Of a stretch of 64,000 nt of DNA, positions 16,045-25,316 are shown one piece after another. Source of the DNA: Hyphomicrobiales bacterium (GTDB lineage: Bacteria > Pseudomonadota > Alphaproteobacteria > Rhizobiales > JAJFHR01); the NCBI GenBank assembly GCA_021775475.1, contig JAJFHS010000039.1:1-64000 (forward strand). The letters run 5' to 3'. The notes beneath the pieces were generated by a model. It saw only the letters and a program-made list of their open reading frames with translations, was not told the origin of the DNA and did not search any database. The translations under genes were made by a program, and so were the position numbers. Numbering within the stretch: position 1 is the first letter of the stretch; every line of letters begins with the position of its first letter.

Positions 16045-16848
16045 ATGTTGATCGTACAGATTAGTGATATTCATATAGTTGAGAAGGGTAAGTTGACACT
16101 TGGCATCGCGCCAATGGCCAGAAATCTGGAGATCTGCATTGATCATATTAACCAGCTAACCCCCAAGCCGGATATTGTTCTGGTAACGGGAGATATCAGC
16201 GACACGGGAGCCATCGAAGAAGTCGAACACGCGGCCAGCTTATTGAGAAATCTGCAGTGTCCTTTTTACGTCATACCCGGCAATCATGATGATTTATCGT
16301 CGCTGTGGTCGGTGTTCGGGAAAAATGCCTGCCCCTCCCGAATTGATCAATCGATAAACTATGTAATTGAGGGATTTGATGTCCGCCTGATCGGCATGGA
16401 CAGCACCATCTCTGATGCCCCGGGCGGCGAGTTGTGCCAAACAAGATTAGCCTGGCTTGATGATCGTTTGTCCGAAGCCAACAATCAACCGACCATCATT
16501 TTCATGCACCATCCGCCGGTCAAGTTTAGTGTATTGGAATCTGACGAAGACGGGTTTATCGGGGCAGATGCACTGGGAAAGATTGTCGAAAAATATTCCA
16601 ACATAGAACGATTAATCTGCGGCCACATACATCTGCCGGCACTTGCCAGATGGCACGGCACAATCGTTAGTACTGCACCGAGTACAGGCATGAAATTGGG
16701 ACTTGACCTGAGCATGACAAAGGAGAGTGAGTTTTTCCTCGAAGCACCCGGTTATCAGTTGCATTATTGGACACCCCATCAAAACCTGATAACCCACACC
16801 GTGAAGGCAGGCAAGGTCAACGGACCCTATTTTTTCGAAGAGCAATAG
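16045..16848 (+). CDS. Class III metallophosphodiesterase (GpdQ/CpdA-like)
   Basis: A 267-residue calcineurin-like phosphoesterase. All dimetal-site motifs are present: ISDIH (residues 6-10), VTGDISD near 52, PGNHDD near 81, FMHHPP near 154 and CGHIHLP near 192. The length matches GpdQ glycerophosphodiesterase and CpdA cAMP phosphodiesterase, which share this fold. Lying directly after glpK in the glycerol-3-phosphate locus favours hydrolysis of glycerophosphodiesters to sn-glycerol-3-phosphate. The window also has two adenylate cyclases, so cAMP hydrolysis is possible too. I prefer the ATG at 16045; a TTG at 16033 is an alternative. Confidence 0.83.
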   Translation: MLIVQISDIHIVEKGKLTLGIAPMARNLEICIDHINQLTPKPDIVLVTGDISDTGAIEEVEHAASLLRNLQCPFYVIPGNHDDLSSLWSVFGKNACPSRIDQSINYVIEGFDVRLIGMDSTISDAPGGELCQTRLAWLDDRLSEANNQPTIIFMHHPPVKFSVLESDEDGFIGADALGKIVEKYSNIERLICGHIHLPALARWHGTIVSTAPSTGMKLGLDLSMTKESEFFLEAPGYQLHYWTPHQNLITHTVKAGKVNGPYFFEEQ

Positions 16849-16957
16849 AACACTAAAACTCAGCGGGCGGACCACCTCTTTGTGGAAACAAAGGGATACC
16901 AGGATGGATTGAAAAAAATAAAATTTTTCAATACCAAGACAAAAGCTAATTTGGAGA

Positions 16958-17033
16958 TGGTGCCGCATGGGTGACTCGAACACCCGACCCCGTCATTACG
17001 AATGACGTGCTCTACCAGCTGAGCTAATGCGGC
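16958..17033 (-). tRNA. tRNA-Thr (anticodon CGT)
   Basis: Folds as a complete 76-nt tRNA. The acceptor stem is GCCGCAT/ATGCGGC, the D arm GCTC...GAGC, the anticodon stem CGTCA/TGACG with loop TTCGTAA, and the T arm GGGTG TTCGAGT CACCC. Position 73 is A and the CCA end is encoded. The CGT anticodon reads ACG threonine codons. Confidence 0.96.
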
Positions 17034-17042
17034 TTTTTGATT

Positions 17043-17071
17043 CTGATACAGGACTTAATAAATCTTTGCAA
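17043..17071 (-). promoter_or_regulatory. Promoter of tRNA-Thr
   Basis: On the minus strand TTGCAA (17066-17071) and TATCAG (17043-17048) are spaced by 17 bp, and the -10 box ends 9 bp before the tRNA 5' end. Sequence and spacing suit a housekeeping sigma promoter giving a very short leader. Confidence 0.55.
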
Positions 17072-17120
17072 CCTGGCTTGCTGAGTACCGATTGGAAATA
17101 GAATTCCTGCATACAATGAT

Positions 17121-18800
17121 TTAGCGGGTTGAAAAACTCTCTTCTTCTTCGTCTTTTTTTGTCAGGGGTCCCGGGTCGTCCGGTGGCCTCGGAGGCACAA
17201 AAGGCATTTCATCATTATCTTCTTGAGCGTTATTCTCCGGTGGTTTTTCAACGACTTCAGATTTGGCTGGTGCGGCTTGCTCATTGTCGGCGGATACACC
17301 GTCTTTTTCTCCCGTCAACTCGTCATTTGCCTTAGGTTCAGCCTCTTCAGTTGGTTCGGTTGGTTCAGCTTCTTCAGTTATTTGTTCCGCCACCAAAACA
17401 ACGTGAGATTTTTCAGTGTTTTCTAGAGTGATGGCGGCATCTTGATCGACGATATCAGCTTCTACAACCGCACCAACAGGTTCATCAAAAATAAAATCAA
17501 CTTCTCTTTCCGAACCAATAAGCTCTACCGGTACTTTCCATCTGAATGCCCCCAGCTCTCCCGTTACCGGCGAGGTTGGCAACCAGTTGGCCGACGTAAA
17601 ACCATCTGCTGTCCATTGCGGGTCACGTGGTGCACGCACCCCTCGCGCCAGCCATTCACGCACACGACCGGTATCGCCTTTGTCACCTTGTTCAATCTCT
17701 GCCATTAAAATACACAGTCTCTGGCTCGGTCTGTTTTCGATATATGGCGCCAGAGCATTGCGGGCATCGTCCCAGGCTTGCGCATCAATTGCGGCACGCG
17801 CAACAGCGATCGCGCCTTCCTCGCCAGATGCGCCAATTTGGGCAAGTGATTTTACCCGTTGCAAGCGATCACGCGGAGAATCACCCGGCCGCACATCGCC
17901 ATAGACCTCGGCAATGTCTGGATGCGGTGATTTGCGCCAGGTGCGCTCGAGGATGCGCGTTGCTTTGCGAATGTCGCCACGGCTGGAAAGAATACGCCCG
18001 GCAATTACTGCTGCGGGCACCAGATCAGGATCAAGTTTGTGCGCATCTTCCGCCAGCTTTAACGCTAATGCTTCATCGTTCTTTTCCCGTTCCAAAGCCT
18101 GGGCAACTTTCAGTGCAGCCCTTTTCTGGTTTGCTTGCGCCTTTGAAATCAGTCTGTTGCGCTGGTTGCGATCAATGGTCTGCTCAACCTTGTCCCAGTC
18201 ATGGCTGGCCGATTGCAGTTTGAACACGGCTTTTCCGGCCCACGGCAAATCCGGCTGGCGTTCAACCGCGCGTTCGGCATAGGCGCGGGATAATTCCATA
18301 TCTCCGGCCCGCTGTGCTTCCACAAACAAGCCGTGCAATCCTAAAAGTTCTGTATCACTGCGCAGTAACATGGCATCAAAAATGCGCCGGGCAGCGGCAT
18401 CATCACCTTGCAGTTGCGCTGTTTGTGCCTTGAGCAGCAACGTCAAAGGCTCATCCGCCAATAAGCGGTTGGCCTGGGTTGCATGTTTTGCCGCCAGTTT
18501 GACATTGCCCGACCCCACCGCCAACATACCGTTTGACAAGGCACTATAGCCGGAGCGTTCGCGCCGCACTGACAGAAAATCAGTGACCGCCTGCGGTCCA
18601 TTCATAATCAGCTTAACCAGTGACCAGAAAAATATAATGCCGGCCACAACGGAAACAACCAGCGCGATAGCCACCACAATATCCATGGAGATTTCGCGCC
18701 CAAGCCAGGTCAGGGTTACCTCACCAGGCTGATCGGCAATCCAGGTTGCTCCGACAGCCAGGATTGCGATAACAATGAAATACGTAACTGCACGCCACAT
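17121..18800 (-). CDS. hemY: HemY family heme-biosynthesis membrane protein
   Basis: A 559-residue protein of the proteobacterial HemY family (unrelated to HemY/protoporphyrinogen oxidase of Gram-positives). It begins with two membrane helices (about residues 4-23 and 41-66), continues with TPR-like helical repeats to about 440, and ends in a long acidic, Pro/Glu-rich tail (about 470-559) that looks disordered. It closes the hemC-hemD-mic60-hemY run. Members are tied to late heme synthesis by gene neighbourhood, and an exact activity is not established. The start is the first ATG. Confidence 0.9.
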   Translation of the reverse strand: MWRAVTYFIVIAILAVGATWIADQPGEVTLTWLGREISMDIVVAIALVVSVVAGIIFFWSLVKLIMNGPQAVTDFLSVRRERSGYSALSNGMLAVGSGNVKLAAKHATQANRLLADEPLTLLLKAQTAQLQGDDAAARRIFDAMLLRSDTELLGLHGLFVEAQRAGDMELSRAYAERAVERQPDLPWAGKAVFKLQSASHDWDKVEQTIDRNQRNRLISKAQANQKRAALKVAQALEREKNDEALALKLAEDAHKLDPDLVPAAVIAGRILSSRGDIRKATRILERTWRKSPHPDIAEVYGDVRPGDSPRDRLQRVKSLAQIGASGEEGAIAVARAAIDAQAWDDARNALAPYIENRPSQRLCILMAEIEQGDKGDTGRVREWLARGVRAPRDPQWTADGFTSANWLPTSPVTGELGAFRWKVPVELIGSEREVDFIFDEPVGAVVEADIVDQDAAITLENTEKSHVVLVAEQITEEAEPTEPTEEAEPKANDELTGEKDGVSADNEQAAPAKSEVVEKPPENNAQEDNDEMPFVPPRPPDDPGPLTKKDEEEESFSTR

Positions 18801-18843
18801 ACCTGAATTTACTCCCTCATTGCCGATCTGGCATCACCCGGCC

Positions 18844-20412
18844 TCATTGCCCGGGCTCAAGACCTGAAATTACTTCATTACGTAAATTGTTGATGAATTC
18901 AATCGTTTTCACCCGTTCTTCAACCAGACCAACCCAGCTGGCCGCAGCCTTGGCAGAAGCGCCTTTAAGCTTTTTTGCCTCATCCAGTGCCGCTGCCATA
19001 TTACCGGCTTTTACTCGGGCCTCCAGACGCGCAATTATGGCTTCACGACTATCGCCTTCAACCTCACCCACGCGCCGGATTCTGATCAATGATTTAGCTG
19101 TTCCGACAAGTTTTGCCACCACCCCGGGAGCTGCGACCGTATCCTCTGCAGCCAGCACAGCGCGCAAGACCGGCGTAAATTCGCGCTGTAACCAGGCAAC
19201 CGACTTAACGCCTGCACTGGCCTGATCGTCCAATTTTTCAAGTTGTGTGTTTTGTGGCAACGCTACCGAAACAATGCCCAGTTCTTTTTCGAAAGGTTCC
19301 CCTGATTTGATTTTTTGCAGCAGGTTTTCCATGGCAAAACTAAGCGCTGCAAGACGACCCGTAGCATCCGATTTGTCATCCTGCTCAAGCCTGGTCAACC
19401 GCTCATCCAAAGCAGACGCCACAGTCTTGGAGGAAACAAGCGCCGAATTTGCCGCAGCAACCAAACCATCCAGAGCTTTGATTTTACTCGCAAGGTCGGT
19501 GGTTATTTTTTCAAGATCTGCCACTTTTGAGCTATCGGATGTTTTGCCTTTCAGGCTCGCAAAATCTTCTGACAAGCGCTTAAGACCATCTTCGATTTTT
19601 GCCAGCCGCAGGTTTTGCGCAACGGTTGAACCTTGAATGCCATCGGTAGAACCTTTAATTGCCTCGTCCGCTGCTTTTACCGCCTGCTCGACAATGTCCG
19701 CCCGCCGGTTAGCGCTTTCGGCGCTGAGTTTTACTTCCTCGGCTTTTAGATCGAGAGCATCCAGTCTTGCGGACAGATTATTCAATTCCGCCGTGCCAAC
19801 CGCCGGGTTTTGTAATTCGGCGATGGATGTTTCAATTGCTTTAATCTGTTCGCTGATTTTCATGATCAGCGGCGCTTCAGGTTGCTTTGCCAGTTCGCTC
19901 ACCTGCTGCGTCAGCAAATTTATGGCTTTGGTATTACTATCGCTTTGGGGAGGATTTTTCACCAAATCGTTCAGGGTTACAATTTGCGCTGACAAGGTCG
20001 CAATTTTACTCTCTAATTCCTGTTGATCTGAGGAAAAAAACTGGACACCCAAAACCCCTGCCAGCAACACGATTGATACCGCCGCACCGATGCTGGCGGA
20101 AAGAGCCAGATCCCGATAGGACAGCTGGCTTGGCGTGTCTTTAAAAACACCAAAACCACTTTTTGATTTACCGGCATCTGCCTGGGCTTTGACTTTTTCA
20201 CTACCGCTATCAACCGGTTCTGATTTTTCTTTTTCGCTGGCGCTGTTGTCAGATGCTGTTTTTCCAGCTGTTTCCGCCTCCAGTCGAACCGCCTTACCCT
20301 CAATGGTTGGCGGGCGCGAAGCCTGACGTTTGCGGGCACGCTTTAACGGTTTTGGTGCCGATGATTTTTGATCACCCGCCTTGGCCCCCGTTTTATCATC
20401 GCTATTGCTCAT
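18844..20412 (-). CDS. Alphaproteobacterial mitofilin (Mic60) homologue
   Basis: A 522-residue single-pass membrane protein. Residues 1-95 are charged and low-complexity (Lys/Ser/Glu-rich), a membrane helix lies near 105-128, a long coiled-coil region runs from about 130 to 370, and a conserved helical C-terminal domain (about 390-522) matches the mitofilin domain by position and context. Mitofilin shapes inner-membrane folds and contact sites, and in alphaproteobacteria its gene is known to sit between hemD and hemY, as here. The cytoplasmic N-terminus and periplasmic coiled coil are inferred from this layout. Confidence 0.85.
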   Translation of the reverse strand: MSNSDDKTGAKAGDQKSSAPKPLKRARKRQASRPPTIEGKAVRLEAETAGKTASDNSASEKEKSEPVDSGSEKVKAQADAGKSKSGFGVFKDTPSQLSYRDLALSASIGAAVSIVLLAGVLGVQFFSSDQQELESKIATLSAQIVTLNDLVKNPPQSDSNTKAINLLTQQVSELAKQPEAPLIMKISEQIKAIETSIAELQNPAVGTAELNNLSARLDALDLKAEEVKLSAESANRRADIVEQAVKAADEAIKGSTDGIQGSTVAQNLRLAKIEDGLKRLSEDFASLKGKTSDSSKVADLEKITTDLASKIKALDGLVAAANSALVSSKTVASALDERLTRLEQDDKSDATGRLAALSFAMENLLQKIKSGEPFEKELGIVSVALPQNTQLEKLDDQASAGVKSVAWLQREFTPVLRAVLAAEDTVAAPGVVAKLVGTAKSLIRIRRVGEVEGDSREAIIARLEARVKAGNMAAALDEAKKLKGASAKAAASWVGLVEERVKTIEFINNLRNEVISGLEPGQ

Positions 20413-20482
20413 CCAGATATTCCATTTGCAAAAAGCTGATCAATCAACACTCATTCCAATCCATGCCGACCTGATAGCAGAC

Positions 20483-21202
20483 TTATTGCTTCCCCACAGC
20501 ATTAATCAGATCCACCGTTGTCGGTTTTGCAGCAATGACAATCTGCCAGCGCCCCTGTTTGACACCCAATTGTATGTTATCAGACACATTCTTCGATAGG
20601 CAATAAAATGTCACGCCATCAAGTTTTTTAATCAACCCGGCATTGATCGCCAGTTTGGAGAATGTTGCAGCCGTACGGGGTGAAAACAAAAGCACAGCAT
20701 CAATCAGATTATTTTCAAAGCCATTAACAACAGGTTGAGAAAATGCCAATGTTTCCACCGCCTCGTAAATCACAACCTGATCGACCTTAAACCCCGATGC
20801 CGCCAGGTCGCAGGCAAGATCACCTGCAACATGGGCACCACGGATATAGAGTACAGGTCCACCTTCCGGTTTAAGCTCAGCGCAAATAGAATTTCTCAGT
20901 GCCTCAACACCGTCACTGCCCTTGTGAACCACATTAAAATTTCCAAGCGCATCTGCCGTTGCCGCACCGACAGCATAGACAGGTGTATCTTTGAATTGTC
21001 CGGCTTGGGCATGAATAGAAAAGGCCCGCGCACCATTGATGCTGGTGATGATAATGGCTTGGGGATTGGCGCTGTTAATTTTTACATTCTGCGCATTTTT
21101 AATCGACAACATCGGCTCAACCAACACGTCATGGCCAAGGTCCGTCAACCTGCGGGCCAACACATCGCTTTCCAGTCGCGGGCGGGTTATCAAAAGACGC
21201 AT
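20483..21202 (-). CDS. hemD: Uroporphyrinogen-III synthase
   Basis: A 239-residue protein of the HemD family, which cyclises hydroxymethylbilane with inversion of ring D. Sequence identity in this family is low. Supporting marks are the N-terminal LLITRPRLESDVLARRL, the IITSINGARAF stretch near 53, the YAVGAATADAL segment near 80, and the FSPRTAATFSKL segment near 175. Position directly downstream of hemC (21-bp gap) and before mic60 confirms it. The start is ATG, with AAAGG upstream. Confidence 0.93.
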   Translation of the reverse strand: MRLLITRPRLESDVLARRLTDLGHDVLVEPMLSIKNAQNVKINSANPQAIIITSINGARAFSIHAQAGQFKDTPVYAVGAATADALGNFNVVHKGSDGVEALRNSICAELKPEGGPVLYIRGAHVAGDLACDLAASGFKVDQVVIYEAVETLAFSQPVVNGFENNLIDAVLLFSPRTAATFSKLAINAGLIKKLDGVTFYCLSKNVSDNIQLGVKQGRWQIVIAAKPTTVDLINAVGKQ

Positions 21203-21223
21203 GCATTTGAGCCTTTGGTCATA

Positions 21224-22159
21224 TCATAAGTTGGCAAGAAAGTCCGGCCCCGCCCGCTCCTTCAGCTCAGCCCCAGCATCAAGACCTAATGCAGCCGCAT
21301 CATCAACGCCACCTTCGCGGCTGGCAGAAAAGCTTTCTGAACCATCTGGCTTCAAGATCATGCCAGAAAACATTACGGTTGCGTTTTTAACCTCAGCATA
21401 ACCGGCAATTGGCGTTTGGCAGGAGCCATCAAGCACTTTGAGAAACGCGCGTTCAGCCGCGACACAGATTTCGGTCTGATCATCATTTAGTGACGCAATG
21501 GCAGAGCGTGCGTTGTCATCATCAGATTTTATCTCTATGCCGATCGCTCCTTGCGCCACCGCTGGCAGCATATCCGATGCTTCAATCAAACTTGTAACTT
21601 CGTGTTCAATGCTCAATCGCTTTAACCCGGCATAAGCCAGGAGTGTTGCATCCACAATTCCACTTTCAAGTTTCTTCAATCGCGTCTGCACGTTGCCGCG
21701 AAAGTTCACAACTTTGATATCCGGCCGCAACCGTTTTATCTGCGCGGCCCGCCGCAGCGATGAAGACCCCACCACTGCTCCTTGATCCAGGCCCATAAGA
21801 TTTTTGGCTTTAGGGCTTAAAAAAGCATCGCGAGCATCTTCGCGCGGCAATAAAGCGGCTATCTCCATGCCCGGTGGCAATTCCGTTGGCATATCTTTCA
21901 TTGAGTGTACGGCAATATCTATGCTGCCGTCATACAACGCCTCTTCAATCTCTTTGGTAAACAGCCCCTTGCCGCCAATTTCCGAAAGCGACCGGTCCTG
22001 CACCCTGTCGCCGGTGGTTTTGATAACGATAATCTCGATATCTTCGCGCGCCACACCGTGTGCGGCGACAAGACGGTCACGAACTTCATGTGCCTGCGCC
22101 AGTGCCAGCAGGCTGCCGCGGGTGCCGATTTTGAGGAAAGGGGTTTGCAAGTATTCCAC
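21224..22159 (-). CDS. hemC: Hydroxymethylbilane synthase (porphobilinogen deaminase)
   Basis: Polymerises four porphobilinogen units into hydroxymethylbilane. The 311-residue length is typical. The N-terminus has IGTRGSLLALAQA; VHSMKDMPTELP near 90 holds the catalytic Asp region; SSLRRAAQIKRLRPD near 133 binds substrate; and GSCQTPIAGYA near 247 supplies the Cys that carries the dipyrromethane cofactor. The start used is GTG at 22159. AAGGTGGA overlaps it and would better serve a TTG at 22150, so the exact start is open. It heads the heme block and is divergent from tsaD. Confidence 0.96.
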   Translation of the reverse strand: MEYLQTPFLKIGTRGSLLALAQAHEVRDRLVAAHGVAREDIEIIVIKTTGDRVQDRSLSEIGGKGLFTKEIEEALYDGSIDIAVHSMKDMPTELPPGMEIAALLPREDARDAFLSPKAKNLMGLDQGAVVGSSSLRRAAQIKRLRPDIKVVNFRGNVQTRLKKLESGIVDATLLAYAGLKRLSIEHEVTSLIEASDMLPAVAQGAIGIEIKSDDDNARSAIASLNDDQTEICVAAERAFLKVLDGSCQTPIAGYAEVKNATVMFSGMILKPDGSESFSASREGGVDDAAALGLDAGAELKERAGPDFLANL

Positions 22160-22243
22160 CTTGAGTGTTAGAGAGCATTTAGCAACGTCAATAACCGTCT
22201 TATAACTCCCAGGTCAAGACACAGGCACGCGCGCACGCATCTT

Positions 22244-23335
22244 ATGAGCAATTCCGAACGAAATATCACCATACTGGGCATTGAAACCAGCTGCGACGAG
22301 ACCGCAGCCGCCATTGTCACGCGAATGCCCGATGGCAGCAGTGATATATGCTCGAATATTGTGCTGTCGCAACTTGAAGATCATGCGCCATATGGTGGTG
22401 TGGTGCCGGAAATTGCCGCCCGCGCTCATATTTCAAATCTTGATGCAATTATAGCCCGCGCCATAAAAGCAGCCGGTGTAAGTTGGGATGAGCTTGATGG
22501 TATTGCGGCAACAGCAGGTCCCGGCCTTATTGGCGGGCTTTTGGTTGGCACCATGACTGCCAGAGCCATAGCTCATGCCCGCAACCTGCCCTATATCGCC
22601 ATCAATCATCTTGAAGGCCACGCCTTAACACCCCGATTGACCAGCAATATAGAGTTTCCCTATCTCACACTTCTGGTCTCCGGTGGTCACACGCAATTGC
22701 TGATTGTTACCGGCGTTGGCAAGTATCACCGGTTGGGCACGACCATTGATGATGCTCTGGGGGAGGCTTTTGACAAAATCGCCAAGCTTTTGGGCCTTGC
22801 TTACCCCGGCGGGCCATCGGTTGAAAAGGCAGCCCTTGCCGGTGACGCCAAGGCATTTGATTTTCCCCGCCCGCTTAAAGGCCGCAAGGACTGCCACTTT
22901 TCATTCTCCGGCCTCAAGACCGCCGTTCGTTATGCAGCCCGCGATATATCACCGCTGAACGATCAGATTATCGCTGATATTTGCGCCAGCTTTCAGGCCG
23001 CTGTGTGCGATTGCCTGTGTGACAGAACCAGACGCGCTATGGCCGAATTCAATCTGCGATTTCCAAATGTTACGCCGCCTCGCTTGATTGTCACCGGCGG
23101 TGTTTCCGCCAATCTCGCCATCCGCGAAGCTTTAAGCACTCTGGCACAGGACCAGGGAGTTGAACTTTATGCACCGCCGCTTAATCTGTGTGGTGACAAT
23201 GCTGCGATGATTGCCTGGGCCGGGGCCGAGCGAATGGCTGAAAATATCGGTGACGGCCACGACATCACCGTGCATGCCCGCTGGCCTTTGGACCCGACAG
23301 CCGAACCAGCCAGCGGTGCCGGGGTTAAGGCATGA
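22244..23335 (+). CDS. tsaD: tRNA threonylcarbamoyladenosine (t6A) transferase subunit TsaD
   Basis: Transfers the threonylcarbamoyl group to A37 of ANN-decoding tRNAs. The 363-residue ASKHA-fold protein has [14 protein letters not shown] at the N-terminus, the metal-binding NHLEGH motif near residue 121, LVSGGHTQL near 141, the LGEAFDK segment near 175, and a C-terminal [12 protein letters not shown]. It overlaps gpsA by ATGA, so the two are translationally coupled. Divergent from hemC across 84 bp, a gene order often seen in Hyphomicrobiales. Confidence 0.97.
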   Translation: MSNSERNITILGIETSCDETAAAIVTRMPDGSSDICSNIVLSQLEDHAPYGGVVPEIAARAHISNLDAIIARAIKAAGVSWDELDGIAATAGPGLIGGLLVGTMTARAIAHARNLPYIAINHLEGHALTPRLTSNIEFPYLTLLVSGGHTQLLIVTGVGKYHRLGTTIDDALGEAFDKIAKLLGLAYPGGPSVEKAALAGDAKAFDFPRPLKGRKDCHFSFSGLKTAVRYAARDISPLNDQIIADICASFQAAVCDCLCDRTRRAMAEFNLRFPNVTPPRLIVTGGVSANLAIREALSTLAQDQGVELYAPPLNLCGDNAAMIAWAGAERMAENIGDGHDITVHARWPLDPTAEPASGAGVKA

Positions 23336-24327
23336 AGCTTTTAAAAAACATTGGTATCATCGGCGCCGGTGCCTGGGGGACAGCTTTAGCCACCGTCGTC
23401 GTCAGGTCCGGCTGCCGGGCCACCTTGTGGGCGCGCAACCCGGAAGTTGCAACTGACATCAACAACCTGCATGAAAATTGCAAATACCTGCCCGGTATCG
23501 ATCTTGACGATACTATTGTCGCCACCAGTGATCTTGCAGATTTTGCCAATAAGGATGCTTTGTTATTTGTCACTCCGGCGCAGGCTTTGGGCGAGACGGC
23601 AAAAAAACTCAAACCGCATATCAAACACCCGTTGCCTGTCGCCATTTGTTCCAAAGGTCTTGAGCGCGGCACCAACAGAGTTTTGAGCGATGTCCTCAAG
23701 CAGGCGATGCCCCAGGCCGTCACCTGCATCCTGTCGGGCCCGAGCTTCGCCGTTGATGTCGCCAATCATCTGCCAACAGCGGTAACACTGGCTTCAGACG
23801 ATATAGAAGTTGCCCAGGCGCTGGCGCACGCTTTGGGCTCACCCTCGTTTCGCCCCTATGCATCGCGAGACATCATCGGCGCTCAAATTGGCGGGGCGGT
23901 AAAAAACGTACTCGCCATTGCCTGTGGTATTGTCGAGGGCGAATCCTTAGGCGAAAGTGCCCGTTCAGCCTTAACCTGTCGTGGCTTTGCCGAGCTTGCC
24001 CGTTTTGCGCTTGCCCATGGTGCCCATATGGAAACACTTGGCGGTCTTTCCGGCCTCGGTGATCTTATCTTGACCTGTTCCAGCCAAACCTCCCGCAACA
24101 TGTCTTTGGGCTATGCTTTGGGTCAGGGAAAATCATTCGAAGAAATCATGAAAACCCGCAACGCCGTTACCGAAGGCGTCCATACGGCAAGTGTTGTGTG
24201 TGAGATAGCAGCCAGCAAAAATATAGAAATGCCCATCTGCGAAGCCGTCCGCGATATTATCGCGGGCAAGGCAACCGTTGATCAAGCAATCGAAAACCTG
24301 ATGGCAAGACCCTTCAGACAAGAGTAG
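23332..24327 (+). CDS. gpsA: NAD(P)-dependent glycerol-3-phosphate dehydrogenase
   Basis: Reduces dihydroxyacetone phosphate to sn-glycerol-3-phosphate for phospholipid synthesis. The 331-residue protein has the [11 protein letters not shown] dinucleotide motif at the N-terminus, the catalytic lysine within [13 protein letters not shown] near residue 188, and the GLGDLILTC segment near 240. Coupled to tsaD by a 4-nt ATGA overlap. With the glp locus at 11-16 kb, the window carries both the anabolic and catabolic ends of glycerol-3-phosphate metabolism. Confidence 0.97.
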   Translation: MKLLKNIGIIGAGAWGTALATVVVRSGCRATLWARNPEVATDINNLHENCKYLPGIDLDDTIVATSDLADFANKDALLFVTPAQALGETAKKLKPHIKHPLPVAICSKGLERGTNRVLSDVLKQAMPQAVTCILSGPSFAVDVANHLPTAVTLASDDIEVAQALAHALGSPSFRPYASRDIIGAQIGGAVKNVLAIACGIVEGESLGESARSALTCRGFAELARFALAHGAHMETLGGLSGLGDLILTCSSQTSRNMSLGYALGQGKSFEEIMKTRNAVTEGVHTASVVCEIAASKNIEMPICEAVRDIIAGKATVDQAIENLMARPFRQE

Positions 24328-24409
24328 GCGTTTCTGTGGTGCGGAGATTTGATATTCTGTAACCTCTGTCCCGCAAACTGCGAAACTGATAAAAAAGAGA
24401 GAAGCTTTT

Positions 24410-24784
24410 ATGCCACAAATGGTCGATCAACTCACCCCTGAGGAGCTCATCATTGCTGAACAAGTTAACCAGAAATTTTCGACGAACGAGCAATGCGCCT
24501 ATTATCTGACAAAGACCGTTCGCAGCATTTATCAAATGGATGAAGCGGCTGTTGAGGCATGGCGACAGGAATTGGGTGCATATGCAGATTGTGAACTTGA
24601 TGCCAGAACATCATTGGTAAAGGCCTACACCCAGATCTTGATGGTAGAACAAAAATATCAATTCCATCTGGAATATTGGTTGCGCCATTACCAGGAACAT
24701 CTAATTGATGAAATTGAAGAATTTTTATCCGGCCTGCCACCCCATCTGACGAATGAATGGCCTACGCCAACACCAGGAAATTAG
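24410..24784 (+). CDS. Conserved-looking hypothetical protein
   Basis: A 124-residue acidic, helical protein I do not recognise. It has no signal peptide or membrane helix. Aromatic residues cluster in the second half (QKYQFHLEYWLRHYQEHL) and it ends in a Pro-rich tail. An AGAGAGAAG ribosome-binding stretch precedes the ATG. It follows gpsA by 82 bp on the same strand and is convergent with the cytochrome gene. Confidence 0.6.
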   Translation: MPQMVDQLTPEELIIAEQVNQKFSTNEQCAYYLTKTVRSIYQMDEAAVEAWRQELGAYADCELDARTSLVKAYTQILMVEQKYQFHLEYWLRHYQEHLIDEIEEFLSGLPPHLTNEWPTPTPGN

Positions 24785-24815
24785 ATCATAGACCCATTAT
24801 TCATGCCTGCCCCCT

Positions 24816-25169
24816 TCATTTTCGCGGCATGATGCGTTTCCACCGGGCTTTCCAGTCGAGTTGCTTGATGTAGGCGATCAGGTCGTCGATGTTCTTGTCC
24901 GTCAGGTCAAGTTTCAATGCCGTATGTGGTCGCCGCTCGGTGACCGTTTGCAGGCGGACTTCATAGCGGTCAAAATTTTCTGCCATTATATAAAACGACA
25001 TGGTGCTGGCGATGCCGGTAAACTCGTTTTGGCCGATCACATGGCACCGGACACAAAATTTCTCGGCCGCTTTCAAGCCGCGTTCCACATCGCTATTGGC
25101 GCGCGCGATCATCGGATTGAAAAATGTCAGGTAAAACACCACAGTTGTACAAAACAAACGAAAATGCAT
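24816..25169 (-). CDS. Small exported c-type cytochrome
   Basis: A 117-residue protein with a signal peptide (MHFRLFCTTVVFYLTFF...ARA) and one heme-binding site, CVRCH, near residue 41. A later Met (SFYIMAEN, near 66) could be the sixth ligand. The start at 25169 has a GGGAGG ribosome-binding site; the frame is open further upstream but the extension lacks signals. It resembles the monoheme class I cytochromes annotated only as cytochrome c. The electron partner is unknown. Confidence 0.82.
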   Translation of the reverse strand: MHFRLFCTTVVFYLTFFNPMIARANSDVERGLKAAEKFCVRCHVIGQNEFTGIASTMSFYIMAENFDRYEVRLQTVTERRPHTALKLDLTDKNIDDLIAYIKQLDWKARWKRIMPRK

Positions 25170-25316
25170 TCTAAAACCTCCCAGGCAGGTGTCATTTGCA
25201 AAAAACGTAAACTTTAAGCCCTGTATCTTTGTAATTAGCACAAACAGGGCTGGTCAGATAAGCCCCAATTTGATTATATTACACCCCTTCACTCGCTTCA
25301 ACACCCTCAGCACTTC

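Noticed and set aside
22165-22191. hemC promoter (TTGACG / TAACAC on the minus strand)
   Set aside because: The spacing is only 15 bp and the -10 is weak.
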